Positions 8,711 through 16,986 of a stretch of DNA of 45,493 nucleotides are shown piece after piece. Under the pieces are notes generated by a model that saw nothing but the letters and a program-made list of their open reading frames with translations, had not been told where the DNA came from and searched no databases. Both the position numbers and the translations under genes were made by a program. Source of the stretch: Planctomycetota bacterium (GTDB taxonomy: Bacteria; Planctomycetota; Planctomycetia; Gemmatales; Gemmataceae); assembly GCA_016873095.1 (NCBI GenBank), contig VGYC01000038.1, forward strand, positions 1 through 45,493, written 5' to 3'. Position 1 is the stretch's first letter. Every line of letters begins with the position of its first letter.

Positions 8711-8777
8711 ACGGATCACGCGAATGAGCACGGATCGAGAATCCCTCACGATTTGTTTTCCGATTCGTGTCATCCGT
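8711..8777. repeat. imperfect inverted repeat upstream of the sugar dehydrogenase-like gene
   Basis: The arms are 8711-8725 (ACGGATCACGCGAAT) and 8763-8777 (ATTCGTGTCATCCGT), which match at 13 of 15 positions when one is reversed. The gap between 8652 and 8870 carries the 5' region of the reverse-strand gene starting at 8651 and no gene of its own. The ACGGAT-CAC-G-GAAT wording resembles sequences repeated around planctomycete genomes, but only this one copy is visible here. Confidence 0.45.
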
Positions 8778-8870
8778 AATATGTTGATTGAGTGTCTGGC
8801 GCGAAGCCTACCCATGACAAGGTATGACACCGAGCGGCCAATCGGAAGAGGCGAGGAGCGGCGCAGCCGT

Positions 8871-10517
8871 TCACGTGATCGTGTGCACGATCATCGGCTC
8901 CTTGCTGCCGCGCAGCTGCTGCGGGCCCAGGCTTGCGAGCGGGACAGGGTTTTGCAGGGCTTTCCGGGTCGCCTCGCTCAGGACGAGGGTGGCGCCGCCG
9001 GTCTTGGTGAGTTCCTCGAGGCGCTGCGTGAGATTGACGGTCTCGCCGATGGCCGTGAATTCCATGCGCTTGGGGGCGCCGATGCAGCCGACCAGCGCCG
9101 GTCCCGTGTGAATGCCGACGCCGATGCGCAGCGGCGGCTGCCCATTCTTCTCCAGATCGCGATTGAGATGTTCCAGCCGTTCCAGCAGATCGCGCGCGGC
9201 GGCAACGGCCAGGTCGGCATGATCGGGGCGCGGCGGCGCGCCGAACAGCGCCATGAAGCCGTCCCCCAGAAACTTGTCCACCCAGCCGCCCTTGCCATCC
9301 ACGGCCTGCACCGACAGCGACAGGAAGCGATTGAGCAGACTCACGACGTGCTCGGGCGATTTGCCGGCGGACCGGCTCGTGAAGCCGCGGATATCGGCGA
9401 ACATCACGGTGATGTCCTGCACCTTGCCCCCCAGCTCGGAGTAGTTCCGCAAGATCTCGTCACGCCGGTCCGGTCCGACGAACAAACCGAAGGTTTCGCG
9501 CACGTGCTTGCCATGCCCCAGATCCTCCGCCATCTTGTTGAACGAATCGGTCAGCCGGCCCCACTCATCGGAGCGCAGGCCGGCAATGCGGACATCGAAA
9601 TTCTCAAGGGAGATCTCGCGGGTGGCGATGATGTGCTTCTCGAGCCAGCTCGCCACGTCACGCCCCACCATCCAAAAGATCATGCCGCCGGTGACGATGC
9701 CGAACACGACCACGCCCACCGACAGCGGGATCAAGCCGGCGAGGAACTTTGCGAGTTGTTCCGGATCATCCGGCGGCCACAGCAGGTTGGCGGCAATCAG
9801 GGTCAGCACGATGATCGGACCCAGCGCCACGGCGCCCCAGAGAAACCAGAGACGCAGCTGGAACGGCATCTGGATCGCGCCCTCGACCTCCACCGGCCGG
9901 ATGTCCGTGAAGATGCGCGGATACAGGTAGACCATCAGATAGCGCTCGAGAAACACGAACGCCTGAAAAGTCGTGACCACCGCGGACACGGAGAAGGAAG
10001 CCAGGAACTGCACCGGTATCATCGGCGAGAAGCGCGCATCGCCGCCGAGCAGGTAGATCATGATCGGAAAGAAGAAACCGCCCGGCAGCCACAGCAGCGC
10101 GTTGACATAGAGCTGGATGATCGGCAGGTTCACGAGCCGGCGCTGCGCCGCGCGCCTGACGTCCTCCGGCACCTCGCCGCGCTGCTGCGCTTGGAAGAAT
10201 CGATGCAGCGGCAGGATCAGCCACACGCACACGCCCATGCCCAGCAGCCACGTCAGTCCGGAATAGGTTACCGACGAGATCAAGAACGCCTGTTGCTGTT
10301 CCGCGGCCTTGCAAAAGCGCTCGACGATGAGATTCTCGTTATAGAGAAGGTTGGCGATGGACCACAGCGCATTGGGCCAGATGATGACGATGAAGAAGCA
10401 CACGACGGGGTGGTTCTCGGCCAGTCGCGTCCACAAGGTAGGCGCCGGCGGATGCGACAGCGAGCGGTCGCGGATGATCGTGCTGGCCTTCTTCGGGGCG
10501 CCATTCATTTCGCGCAT
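8871..10517 (-). CDS. membrane-bound adenylate cyclase (class III) with HAMP domain
   Basis: This 548-residue protein is predicted to make cAMP at the inner membrane. Six or so hydrophobic segments occupy residues 35-285 (PVVCFFIVIIWPNALWSIAN, LTWLLGMGVCVWLILPL and others). A HAMP linker follows (about 286-335, ending RLTDSFNKMAEDL). The catalytic domain has metal-binding aspartates in FADIRGF (D375) and LGDGF (D419), transition-state N495 and R499 in GETVNLTQRLEE, and the adenine-selecting pair K415 (VDKFLGDG) and T488 (EFTAIG). All key residues are present. The frame stays open upstream to 10769, but ATG 10517 (MREMNGAPKK) just precedes the first credible sequence; ATG 10508 is an alternative. 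It lies downstream of the carboxylase on the same strand, 190 bases away. Confidence 0.88.
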   Translation of the reverse strand: MREMNGAPKKASTIIRDRSLSHPPAPTLWTRLAENHPVVCFFIVIIWPNALWSIANLLYNENLIVERFCKAAEQQQAFLISSVTYSGLTWLLGMGVCVWLILPLHRFFQAQQRGEVPEDVRRAAQRRLVNLPIIQLYVNALLWLPGGFFFPIMIYLLGGDARFSPMIPVQFLASFSVSAVVTTFQAFVFLERYLMVYLYPRIFTDIRPVEVEGAIQMPFQLRLWFLWGAVALGPIIVLTLIAANLLWPPDDPEQLAKFLAGLIPLSVGVVVFGIVTGGMIFWMVGRDVASWLEKHIIATREISLENFDVRIAGLRSDEWGRLTDSFNKMAEDLGHGKHVRETFGLFVGPDRRDEILRNYSELGGKVQDITVMFADIRGFTSRSAGKSPEHVVSLLNRFLSLSVQAVDGKGGWVDKFLGDGFMALFGAPPRPDHADLAVAAARDLLERLEHLNRDLEKNGQPPLRIGVGIHTGPALVGCIGAPKRMEFTAIGETVNLTQRLEELTKTGGATLVLSEATRKALQNPVPLASLGPQQLRGSKEPMIVHTIT

Positions 10518-10707
10518 CACCTGCGGGCTGCTGACCTGTCCGTGATTCGTGCCGAACCGCGACACAAACTTGATTTTACGGATGGAATGCCACGGTAGAG
10601 ACTCTGTCACGTGGCAATCGACAGAAGATGCAAAGCGCCAGCGCCTGAAACGCCGGCAACCTCCTGGAAAACAGCGTGCGCTCTTCAATTTTGACGTAGG
10701 TGGAGAA

Positions 10708-12279
10708 CTATACCTGCAACACACCCGTCCGGAACTGCCGACCGTCGTCATGGCGGGTCGCGACCGCAAGTGCCGTCAGCAATGCCTGGCGCGTCGTGGC
10801 CGGTTCAATGATTGCGTCCACCCACAGCCGGGCGGCGGCATAGCGGACGTCGGTTTGCTCGTCGTAGCTGGCTTCCACCTTGCGGCGCAATTCTTCCAGT
10901 TCCGCGGCATCCGGTTCGTGGCCGGCGCGGCGCAGCGCTGAGACGGTGATGTCCAGCAGCGTGCTGGCGGCTTGCTCGCCGCCCATCACAGCGTAGCGCG
11001 CCATCGGCCAGGCGAAGATGAAACGCGGGTCGAAAGCCTTGCCGCACAGGGCGTAGTTGCCAGCGCCGTACGACCCGCCGAGGATGACTGTGATCTTCGG
11101 CACGACGCTGTTGGCAATGACGTTGACCAGCTTGGCGCCGGCGCGGATGATGCCGGCGTGCTCCGATTGCCGGCCAACCATGAAACCGTTCACGTCTTGC
11201 AGAAAGATCAGCGGCGTGCGCGTCTGGTTGCAATCCATGATGAAGCGGGCCGCCTTGTCGGCGCTATCGACGTAGATGACGCCGCCGAACTGCAGGGAAC
11301 CGTCGGGCAGCTTGCAGCGCCGCCGCTGATTGGCGACGATGCCCACCGGCACGCCCCCAAGCCGCCCGTAGCCGCATACGAGCGTCTGGCCGAATTCCGC
11401 CTTGTATTCGTCGAACGGCCCAGCGTCGAGTATGCATGGCAGCAGCTGGCGGACGTCGTGCTCCTGCCTGGCTTCTTCCGGAACCAGTTCGCCGATGTCC
11501 GCCGGCGGACGCGCCGTCGGCGCCTCGAAGTCGACCTTCTGCGCATCGGAGGGCAAGGCGGTGACGAGGCGGCGGAGGCGATCCAGGCATGTCGGCTCGT
11601 CGGGGTCACGGAAGTCGATGGTGCCGCTGATAGCCGCGTGCATCTGGGCGCCGCCCAGATCCTCGTGCGACACGGTCTGGCCGATGGCCGCCTTCACCAG
11701 CGCCGGACCGGCCAGATACAACCCGCTCCCATCCGTCATCAGCAGCTTGTCACACAGCACGGGCAGATAGCCGCCGCCGGCGACGCAGTTGCCCAGGATG
11801 GCGGCGAACTGCGGAATCCCCGCCGCCGAGATGACAGCGTTGTTACGAAAGATCCGGCCAAAATCGTCCTCGTCCGGAAAGACCTCGTCTTGCAACGGCA
11901 GGAACACACCCGCGCTATCGACGAGGTAAATGAGCGGCAGCCGATTTTCGAGGGCGATGCGCTGGGCGCGCAACACCTTCTTGGCCGTGAGCGGAAAAAA
12001 GGCGCCGGCCTTCACCGTCGCGTCATTGGCAATCACCATCACCTGCCTGCCGGCGACGCTGCCGATGCCGGTGACCACGCCGGCCGCCGGCGCCCCGCCC
12101 CAGTCGGCATACATGTTCCACGCCGCCCACAACCCCAGCTCGAAGAATCCGGCGTCCGCATCGAGCAGCCGGACCAGGCGCTCGCGCGCGCTGAGTCGCT
12201 TCTTGGCATGCTGACGCTCGATGGCCTTGGCGCCGCCGCCGAGCTTGATCTGCGCTTCTTCCTGGAGAAGGTCGTGCAT
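10708..12279 (-). CDS. acyl-CoA carboxylase, carboxyltransferase (beta) subunit
   Basis: This 523-residue protein belongs to the biotin-dependent carboxyltransferase family of the methylcrotonyl-CoA, geranyl-CoA and propionyl-CoA carboxylases. It would move CO2 from biotin to an acyl-CoA. Visible family blocks: GGGAKAIERQHAKKRLSARE, IGSVAGRQVMVIANDATVKA, RLPLIYLVDSAGVFLPLQDE, GNCVAGGGYLPVLCD, QTVSHEDLGGAQMH, then in the second half PVGIVANQRR, PLIFLQDVNGFMVG, ILGGSYGAGNYALCGKAFDP and AVMGGEQAAS. The order and the VFLPLQ/E-x-x-F-P-D segments look most like MccB-type subunits. No biotin carboxylase (alpha) gene is in the window. ATG 12279 has AGAGG just upstream; an earlier in-frame ATG at 12312 would add 11 residues. 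Confidence 0.9.
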   Translation of the reverse strand: MHDLLQEEAQIKLGGGAKAIERQHAKKRLSARERLVRLLDADAGFFELGLWAAWNMYADWGGAPAAGVVTGIGSVAGRQVMVIANDATVKAGAFFPLTAKKVLRAQRIALENRLPLIYLVDSAGVFLPLQDEVFPDEDDFGRIFRNNAVISAAGIPQFAAILGNCVAGGGYLPVLCDKLLMTDGSGLYLAGPALVKAAIGQTVSHEDLGGAQMHAAISGTIDFRDPDEPTCLDRLRRLVTALPSDAQKVDFEAPTARPPADIGELVPEEARQEHDVRQLLPCILDAGPFDEYKAEFGQTLVCGYGRLGGVPVGIVANQRRRCKLPDGSLQFGGVIYVDSADKAARFIMDCNQTRTPLIFLQDVNGFMVGRQSEHAGIIRAGAKLVNVIANSVVPKITVILGGSYGAGNYALCGKAFDPRFIFAWPMARYAVMGGEQAASTLLDITVSALRRAGHEPDAAELEELRRKVEASYDEQTDVRYAAARLWVDAIIEPATTRQALLTALAVATRHDDGRQFRTGVLQV

Positions 12280-12323
12280 GGAGCCTCTGGTTTGCTGGAT
12301 GCGGAACGTCATCTGCTGTCGTA

Positions 12324-12344
12324 GGACAAGCGGCTCGCTTGTCC
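12324..12344. repeat. perfect short hairpin in a divergent promoter region
   Basis: GGACAAGC and GCTTGTCC form a perfect eight-base-pair stem around the loop GGCTC, in the gap between the divergent carboxylase gene (start 12279) and the cytochrome gene (start 12441). It lies in the 5' leader of one or both genes. It could be an operator or a small repeat; there is no T-run to suggest a terminator. The flanking bases GTA and AC make it similar in style to the hairpin at 36215-36247. Confidence 0.5.
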
Positions 12345-12440
12345 ACAGTGCCCTCCAAGACATTGACGCCGCTGTCCCGCAAGATTCGACTACAATGACT
12401 GCCGGAAACGGCGTCACTGAATGACACCTCGGAGTGAACC

Positions 12441-13841
12441 ATGCGACGACACCTCGTGGCACTCATGTTGCTTGCAGTGTGCGGGCTCCACATTGGCGCC
12501 GATTCGTATCCCGGGAAAGTGCTTCGCGAGGAGGTGCCTCGCAAGGAGGCGCCTCGCAAGGAAATGCCGGATGCCGTTGCGCGTGGCCGGGATGCGCTTC
12601 GTGGCCAACCAGCCATGAACCCGGCGATGTGGTCTGCCTCCGCTCTCGACCGCGTCTGGCGGCAATGGGGCCTCAAGGAAAAACCCGCCGATTTTCAGCG
12701 GCGCTTGCGCGACCGCTATGGCCTGCATTCTGCCAGCTACGACAACGATGCGCTGCCCATGGGCTTGCACTGGTCGCGCGGCATCACCGGCAAGGGCGTG
12801 GTCAACGATTGCTTGCTGTGCCATGCCGGCGTCGTCGCCGGGCAGACCATCATCGGCCTGGGCAATGCCTCGCTCGATCTGCAAGGCCTGTTCGACGAAC
12901 TAAGCGCCTCGGAGACCCTGAGCATCAAGCTGCCCTTTCATTTCAGTCACGTGCGCGGCACCATCGATCCCATCGGCCCCGTCGCCTACCTCATGGGCCT
13001 CCGCGATGCCGATCTGAACGTGCAAAAGCCGGTGTCGCTCGACATCTCGGACAATGTGTGCAGCGACCCGCCGGCCTGGTGGCTACTCAAGAAAAAGAAG
13101 ATCCGCAACTGGACCGGCAGCGTGGACATGCGCGCCGCCCGCATCGACATGGTCAACCTGCTCACGCCCTTCAACAGTTCCGACCACATCAAGAAGCAGG
13201 AGCCGGTGTTCAAGGACATCCACGCTTTCATCATGACTGTCGAGCCGCCCAGGTATCCGTTCCCGATCGATGCCAGGCAGGCGGCGCGCGGCCGGGACAT
13301 CTTCAACCGCGCCTGCGCGCGTTGCCATGGAACCTATGGCCCGGACGCCAGGTACCCGAACAAGGTCGTGCCACTCGAGGACATCGGCACCGACGCGGCT
13401 CTTGCCCTGGCCATCACCCGGAAGAACCTGGACTACCTCAACAAGAGCTGGTTCGCCCAGGAGAAGGGGCCCGAGGGCCAGGATTTTCGTATCGCCGAGC
13501 AGCACGGCTATCAGGCCCCGCCCCTCGACGGCGTCTGGGCAACGGCGCCGTACTTTCACAACCGCTCAGCGCCGACTCTTTATAACGTCCTCAACTCCAG
13601 GACCAGGCCCAAGATCTTCACCCGCTCCTACGAAACCGGCAAGGATGACTACGATGCCATCAACGTCGGCTGGAAGATCGCCATACTCGACGAATCTCCC
13701 AGCCCGAAGCTGCACGCCATCGAACGCCGCAAGATCTACGACACCACGCTCCCCGGTCGCAGCAATGCCGGCCACACCTTCGGCGATTCCCTGAAGGAGG
13801 ACGAACGGCGGGCGGTGATCGAGTACCTCAAGGGGCTGTGA
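12441..13841 (+). CDS. exported dihaem c-type cytochrome, RoxA-like
   Basis: This 466-residue protein starts with a signal peptide (MRRHLVALMLLAVCGLHIGA) and carries two CXXCH haem sites, CLLCH at 124-128 and CARCH at 292-296. The C-terminal half has the segment QAPPLDGVWATAPYFHNRSAPTL and RKIYDTTLPGRSNAGHTFG, shared with the RoxA/cytochrome-c-peroxidase-like family, which includes rubber oxygenase. The function in planctomycetes is not known; it may be an electron-transfer protein or a peroxidase/dioxygenase in the periplasm. The charged run with PRKEAPRKE after the signal peptide is a likely linker. GGAG stands seven bases before ATG 12441. Its 3' end overlaps the convergent small gene by 14 bases. 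Confidence 0.82.
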   Translation: MRRHLVALMLLAVCGLHIGADSYPGKVLREEVPRKEAPRKEMPDAVARGRDALRGQPAMNPAMWSASALDRVWRQWGLKEKPADFQRRLRDRYGLHSASYDNDALPMGLHWSRGITGKGVVNDCLLCHAGVVAGQTIIGLGNASLDLQGLFDELSASETLSIKLPFHFSHVRGTIDPIGPVAYLMGLRDADLNVQKPVSLDISDNVCSDPPAWWLLKKKKIRNWTGSVDMRAARIDMVNLLTPFNSSDHIKKQEPVFKDIHAFIMTVEPPRYPFPIDARQAARGRDIFNRACARCHGTYGPDARYPNKVVPLEDIGTDAALALAITRKNLDYLNKSWFAQEKGPEGQDFRIAEQHGYQAPPLDGVWATAPYFHNRSAPTLYNVLNSRTRPKIFTRSYETGKDDYDAINVGWKIAILDESPSPKLHAIERRKIYDTTLPGRSNAGHTFGDSLKEDERRAVIEYLKGL

Positions 13842-14082
13842 CTACCGCGATGAACGCCTCCCCGGCACGTACAACGATCGGCTCCGGCAGGTCCACCCAG
13901 CCATCGTCGGCGACACGTGCGGTTGCCAGCATGCCGAGGCGGCTGCCGGTGGTGGCGTCGATCTTGTGAATCGTGACCTGCCGCCCAGGCGCGACACCTT
14001 CCAGCCGGAATTGGGGAATGACGCGGTCATCGGCAAACCGGAATGTGAACCAAGGATCTTCGTAAAGCGGGATCAACGCCAT
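13828..14082 (-). CDS. hypothetical small protein, translationally coupled
   Basis: This 84-residue protein begins MALIPLYEDPWFTFRFADDR and continues with GVAPGRQVTIHKIDATTGSRLGMLA and WVDLPEPIVVRAGEAFIAVV. It looks beta-rich, has no signal peptide or membrane segment, and I do not recognise it. The ATG at 14082 overlaps the stop of the upstream gene by one base (TGATG), a classical coupling arrangement; GTG at 14085 is the alternative. Its last 14 bases overlap the end of the cytochrome gene on the other strand. Confidence 0.65.
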   Translation of the reverse strand: MALIPLYEDPWFTFRFADDRVIPQFRLEGVAPGRQVTIHKIDATTGSRLGMLATARVADDGWVDLPEPIVVRAGEAFIAVVTAP

Positions 14083-14450
14083 CACTTCTGTCCCGGTCGC
14101 TCGCTGACCTGAAGACCCTGTTTACGGAGTTCCTCGGCGAGGCGGTCGGCGGACTGCGCCGCCTTCTCGGTATCCACGCCGGCGCGCGAGATCGCGGCAT
14201 ACCAGAGGCGCTCGCGATCTTTCGGGGCCAGCTTGTCCGGGTCCAGACCTAGCTCGAGTACGTCTTCAGTGTCCCAGCGAATCTTGCGCAGCCAGTTGGC
14301 CAGGTCGCGCCAGCTCAAACCGGCGGAGATGACGGTGCCGTCGGGCCGGCTGATGCGCCGGCCGATCATCAGATGCAGAAAACCGAGGAAGTTCCCCTTG
14401 GCGTGCTTGTTCTTTTTCACGTCCTCCAAGAACCCACGCAGCGCATCCAT
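14082..14450 (-). CDS. hypothetical soluble protein
   Basis: This 122-residue, mainly helical and charged protein (MDALRGFLEDVKKNKHAKGN, RDLANWLRKIRWDTEDVLEL, KDRERLWYAAISRAGVDTEK) is not a family I can name. The middle part reads like GRRISRPDGTVISAGLSWRDL. ATG 14450 is well supported by GGAGG six bases upstream. It is the first gene of a two-gene reverse-strand unit with the 84-residue protein and is divergent from the esterase gene, 221 bases away. Confidence 0.65.
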   Translation of the reverse strand: MDALRGFLEDVKKNKHAKGNFLGFLHLMIGRRISRPDGTVISAGLSWRDLANWLRKIRWDTEDVLELGLDPDKLAPKDRERLWYAAISRAGVDTEKAAQSADRLAEELRKQGLQVSERPGQK

Positions 14451-14671
14451 ACGAGGCCTCCAGCCTGTCGCCGGCGCAAGAGTAACGCTCTTGCAGCTGG
14501 CATGACGACGCTCCATTCGAAGTTCGGTGTAATTTACCCTCCTTCCCCAGCTTATCAAGCGATGATTCATCGGAATCTCCGAATCGTGCGCCGTCGGGAG
14601 CCACGTTCGGACGCTTCATATAATGAATGTCGACCACGCCGCGACATGACACACCAGCCGAGACACCACGC

Positions 14672-15892
14672 ATGATCAAGCGCACGAAGAGGTTAGCCAT
14701 TCTGGCTGCGGTGGCGCTGACCTTCGCTGCCGGGCCGGCACAAGGACAGGCACCGCTCAAGGAAAAAACTGTCGGCGCGCCGACACGACTCGACTGGCAG
14801 TTTGCTTCGCGCGGATTCTCGACAGCTGCAGCCAGGTTGCCGGCCAGTTACGACTCGCAGCAGCAGCGTTATCAGCTGTACGTGCCGCCGGTTTACAAGG
14901 CGAACAAGGCGTGGCCGCTGGTCGTGTTCATCTCCCCGGGCGATCAGCCGATGGGGTGGACGACCTGGAAAAAAGTCTGCCAGGAGAAGAAGGTCTTCTT
15001 CTGCTCGCCGTACGCAGCCGGCAACTCCTGCCCGGCGGGGCAACGCACGCGCATCGTCCTCGACATGATCGACGACGTTCGCCGGCAATACCGCATCGAC
15101 CCGGACCAGACCTATCTGAGCGGCTTTTCCGGCGGCGGCCGCATGGCCTGCGCCATCGGCTTTTCCCTGCCTGAATGGTTCGGCGGCGTAGCCCCGGTGT
15201 GCGGCACCAACCCCATCAGCGAACCGACCTATCTGCGGCATCGCGTCCGCGACCGCCTGTCCGTCGCCTTCATCACCGGAGTGAAGGACTTCAACCGCAA
15301 GGAGAACGAAGAGTACATGCAGCCTTGGTTCGAGGAACTGGAGATTCGCTCGCGGCTCTGGGTGGCGCCGGGCGTGGCCCACGCCATACCATCCGGCGAG
15401 ATCATGAGCCAGGTCTACGCCTGGCTGGAAAAGGACCTGGAGCGCCGCCGCCAGGATGCCAGGAAGCACTCGCTACTCGCCATGAACGCGGATGCAACCC
15501 CGACGCCGGAGCAGCAAGCGACGCGGCATCTCGAAGCAGCCGAGACAAGCCTCAAACAGGCCGACACCGCCTGGCAGGGCGTGACATTGCTGCAGGGCGC
15601 GGCGACGCGCTGGAGCAAGCTGGAGGCCGGTCAGCGCGCCCGCTCGCGCTTGAAGCAGATCCTCAATGACGAGAAGATCCTGGAAAGCGTCGCCAGGCAG
15701 GGAGCTGAGGACGAGCAGAAATCGCTGACCGCCCAGGGCCGCGCCCTCGAACGCTTCGGCGCCAGCGAGCAGGCCCTGCAAGCCTGGGAATCCCTGGCGA
15801 AGTACCATCCGGACACGCCAGCCGGCAAGTTCGCTGCCGAACGAGTGCGGCTGTTGCGCGTGAAGGTCAAAAGTTCAGGAAAGTTGAAATAA
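14672..15892 (+). CDS. exported alpha/beta hydrolase (PHB depolymerase/feruloyl-esterase-like)
   Basis: This 406-residue protein has an N-terminal signal peptide (RLAILAAVALTFAAGPAQG). The hydrolase domain shows RYQLYVPPVYKANKAWPLVVF, a nucleophile elbow G-F-S-G-G-G with Ser153 preceded by RIDPDQTYLSG, and a likely catalytic histidine in APGVAHAIP (His237). This fits the PHB-depolymerase/esterase (LpqC-like) family, which acts on polymers or esters outside the cell. The last 130 residues are helical with a tetratricopeptide-like look (QATRHLEAAETSLKQADTAW, ALQAWESLAKYHPDTPAGKFA). ATG 14672 was chosen because the signal peptide starts there. It leads a close forward run with the acyl-CoA dehydrogenase 23 bases later. 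Confidence 0.78.
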   Translation: MIKRTKRLAILAAVALTFAAGPAQGQAPLKEKTVGAPTRLDWQFASRGFSTAAARLPASYDSQQQRYQLYVPPVYKANKAWPLVVFISPGDQPMGWTTWKKVCQEKKVFFCSPYAAGNSCPAGQRTRIVLDMIDDVRRQYRIDPDQTYLSGFSGGGRMACAIGFSLPEWFGGVAPVCGTNPISEPTYLRHRVRDRLSVAFITGVKDFNRKENEEYMQPWFEELEIRSRLWVAPGVAHAIPSGEIMSQVYAWLEKDLERRRQDARKHSLLAMNADATPTPEQQATRHLEAAETSLKQADTAWQGVTLLQGAATRWSKLEAGQRARSRLKQILNDEKILESVARQGAEDEQKSLTAQGRALERFGASEQALQAWESLAKYHPDTPAGKFAAERVRLLRVKVKSSGKLK

Positions 15893-15915
15893 CCTCGTGG
15901 ACAGAGAAGCGTGAC

Positions 15916-16974
15916 ATGCCCGTCGTTTCGCAGCTGCTGGACGAACTCGCTGCGTCGGCTCGCCAGGCCGATGAGACTCCCGCATGGCCCGAGGCATCCT
16001 GGAACGTGGTGCGGCGCACGGGCATCCTGCGCGCCAACATCCCCGCTGAACATGGCGGCGAACCGCACAGCAGCAGCGAATTGCTGGAAGCATATGAGAG
16101 CCTGACGGGGGCGTGTCTGACGAGCAGTTTCATCCTGTCGCAGCGCGACGCCTCGATTCGACGATTGCTGGACCTCGGTTCGGCCGACATCCGCGCCCAG
16201 CTGTTGCCGCCGCTCGCTCGTGGCGAGACGTTCACGACGGTTGGCCTGTCGCAGCTCACCACGTCGCGGCAGCATGGCAAGCCCTCCCTTACGGTGAGGA
16301 CCGACGGCGACGCTACCATCTTCGACGGCGTCATCCCCTGGGTCACCGGCGCCAGCCGCGCCGAGCACGTGATCATCGGCGCCGTATCGGAAGACGGCGG
16401 GCAGGTGCTCGCCGTGTTGCCGATGGATTCGCCGGGCGTCAGCGTCGGTCCGCCGCTGGAGCTGATGGCGATGCAGGGATCGATGACGGCGGAAGTTCGC
16501 TGCCGGGAGGTTCGCGTGGCGCGACACTGGCTGCTGGCCGCGCCAGGGCAGGCGGCGTTGCAGGCGTCGCGCGGCGGCACCGGCGGTCTGGAAACGTCCT
16601 GTCTGGGCCTGGGCTTGACGGCCGCCGCCGTCAGTTTTCTGCGCGCGGAAGCGGTACGGCGGTCCGACCTAACCGACGACGCTGAACGTCTGGACCAGCA
16701 ACGGCAGGAGTTGCGCGGCGAGCTATTTCAGATGGCGGCGGGCCAGGCGAACCCGAAATCGGCCCAGTCACTGAGAATGCGGGTGAATACTCTTGTTCTC
16801 CATGCGACGCAGGCCGCGCTCACGGCCAGCAAGGGGTCCGGCTTTCTGCTCAGCCATCCCGCGCAACGCTGGGCCCGGCAAGCGCTATTCTTCCTAGTCT
16901 GGTCCTGCCCGGCCACCGTGGCGTCGGCGACCATGACGTATTTCAGCAATCCGGCCGCTTGCGGCCTGGCGTGA
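15916..16974 (+). CDS. acyl-CoA dehydrogenase-like flavoprotein
   Basis: This 352-residue protein shows the acyl-CoA dehydrogenase fold pattern: an N-terminal helical part with GILRANIPAEHGGEPHSSSE, a middle beta part (TTVGLSQLTTSR, DGVIPWVTGASRAEHVIIGA, MQGSMTAEVRCREVRV) and a C-terminal helical part with LVLHATQAALTASKGSGFLL. It is a little shorter than typical members (about 380) and the usual catalytic glutamate region is not obvious, so the substrate cannot be stated. Relatives range from fatty acid oxidation to FMN monooxygenase-like roles. It sits between the esterase and the sarcosine-oxidase-beta-like gene with only 12 bases before the latter, so the three are probably cotranscribed. 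Confidence 0.72.
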   Translation: MPVVSQLLDELAASARQADETPAWPEASWNVVRRTGILRANIPAEHGGEPHSSSELLEAYESLTGACLTSSFILSQRDASIRRLLDLGSADIRAQLLPPLARGETFTTVGLSQLTTSRQHGKPSLTVRTDGDATIFDGVIPWVTGASRAEHVIIGAVSEDGGQVLAVLPMDSPGVSVGPPLELMAMQGSMTAEVRCREVRVARHWLLAAPGQAALQASRGGTGGLETSCLGLGLTAAAVSFLRAEAVRRSDLTDDAERLDQQRQELRGELFQMAAGQANPKSAQSLRMRVNTLVLHATQAALTASKGSGFLLSHPAQRWARQALFFLVWSCPATVASATMTYFSNPAACGLA

Positions 16975-16986
16975 TGGAGAATCTTG

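Noticed and set aside
7497-10598. A forward open frame of 1033 codons across the sugar dehydrogenase-like and cyclase genes
   Set aside because: It runs antisense to two genes with clear motifs, its translation is Arg/His/Gln-rich without any domain, and it spans the intergenic region. It is a shadow of GC-rich coding DNA.
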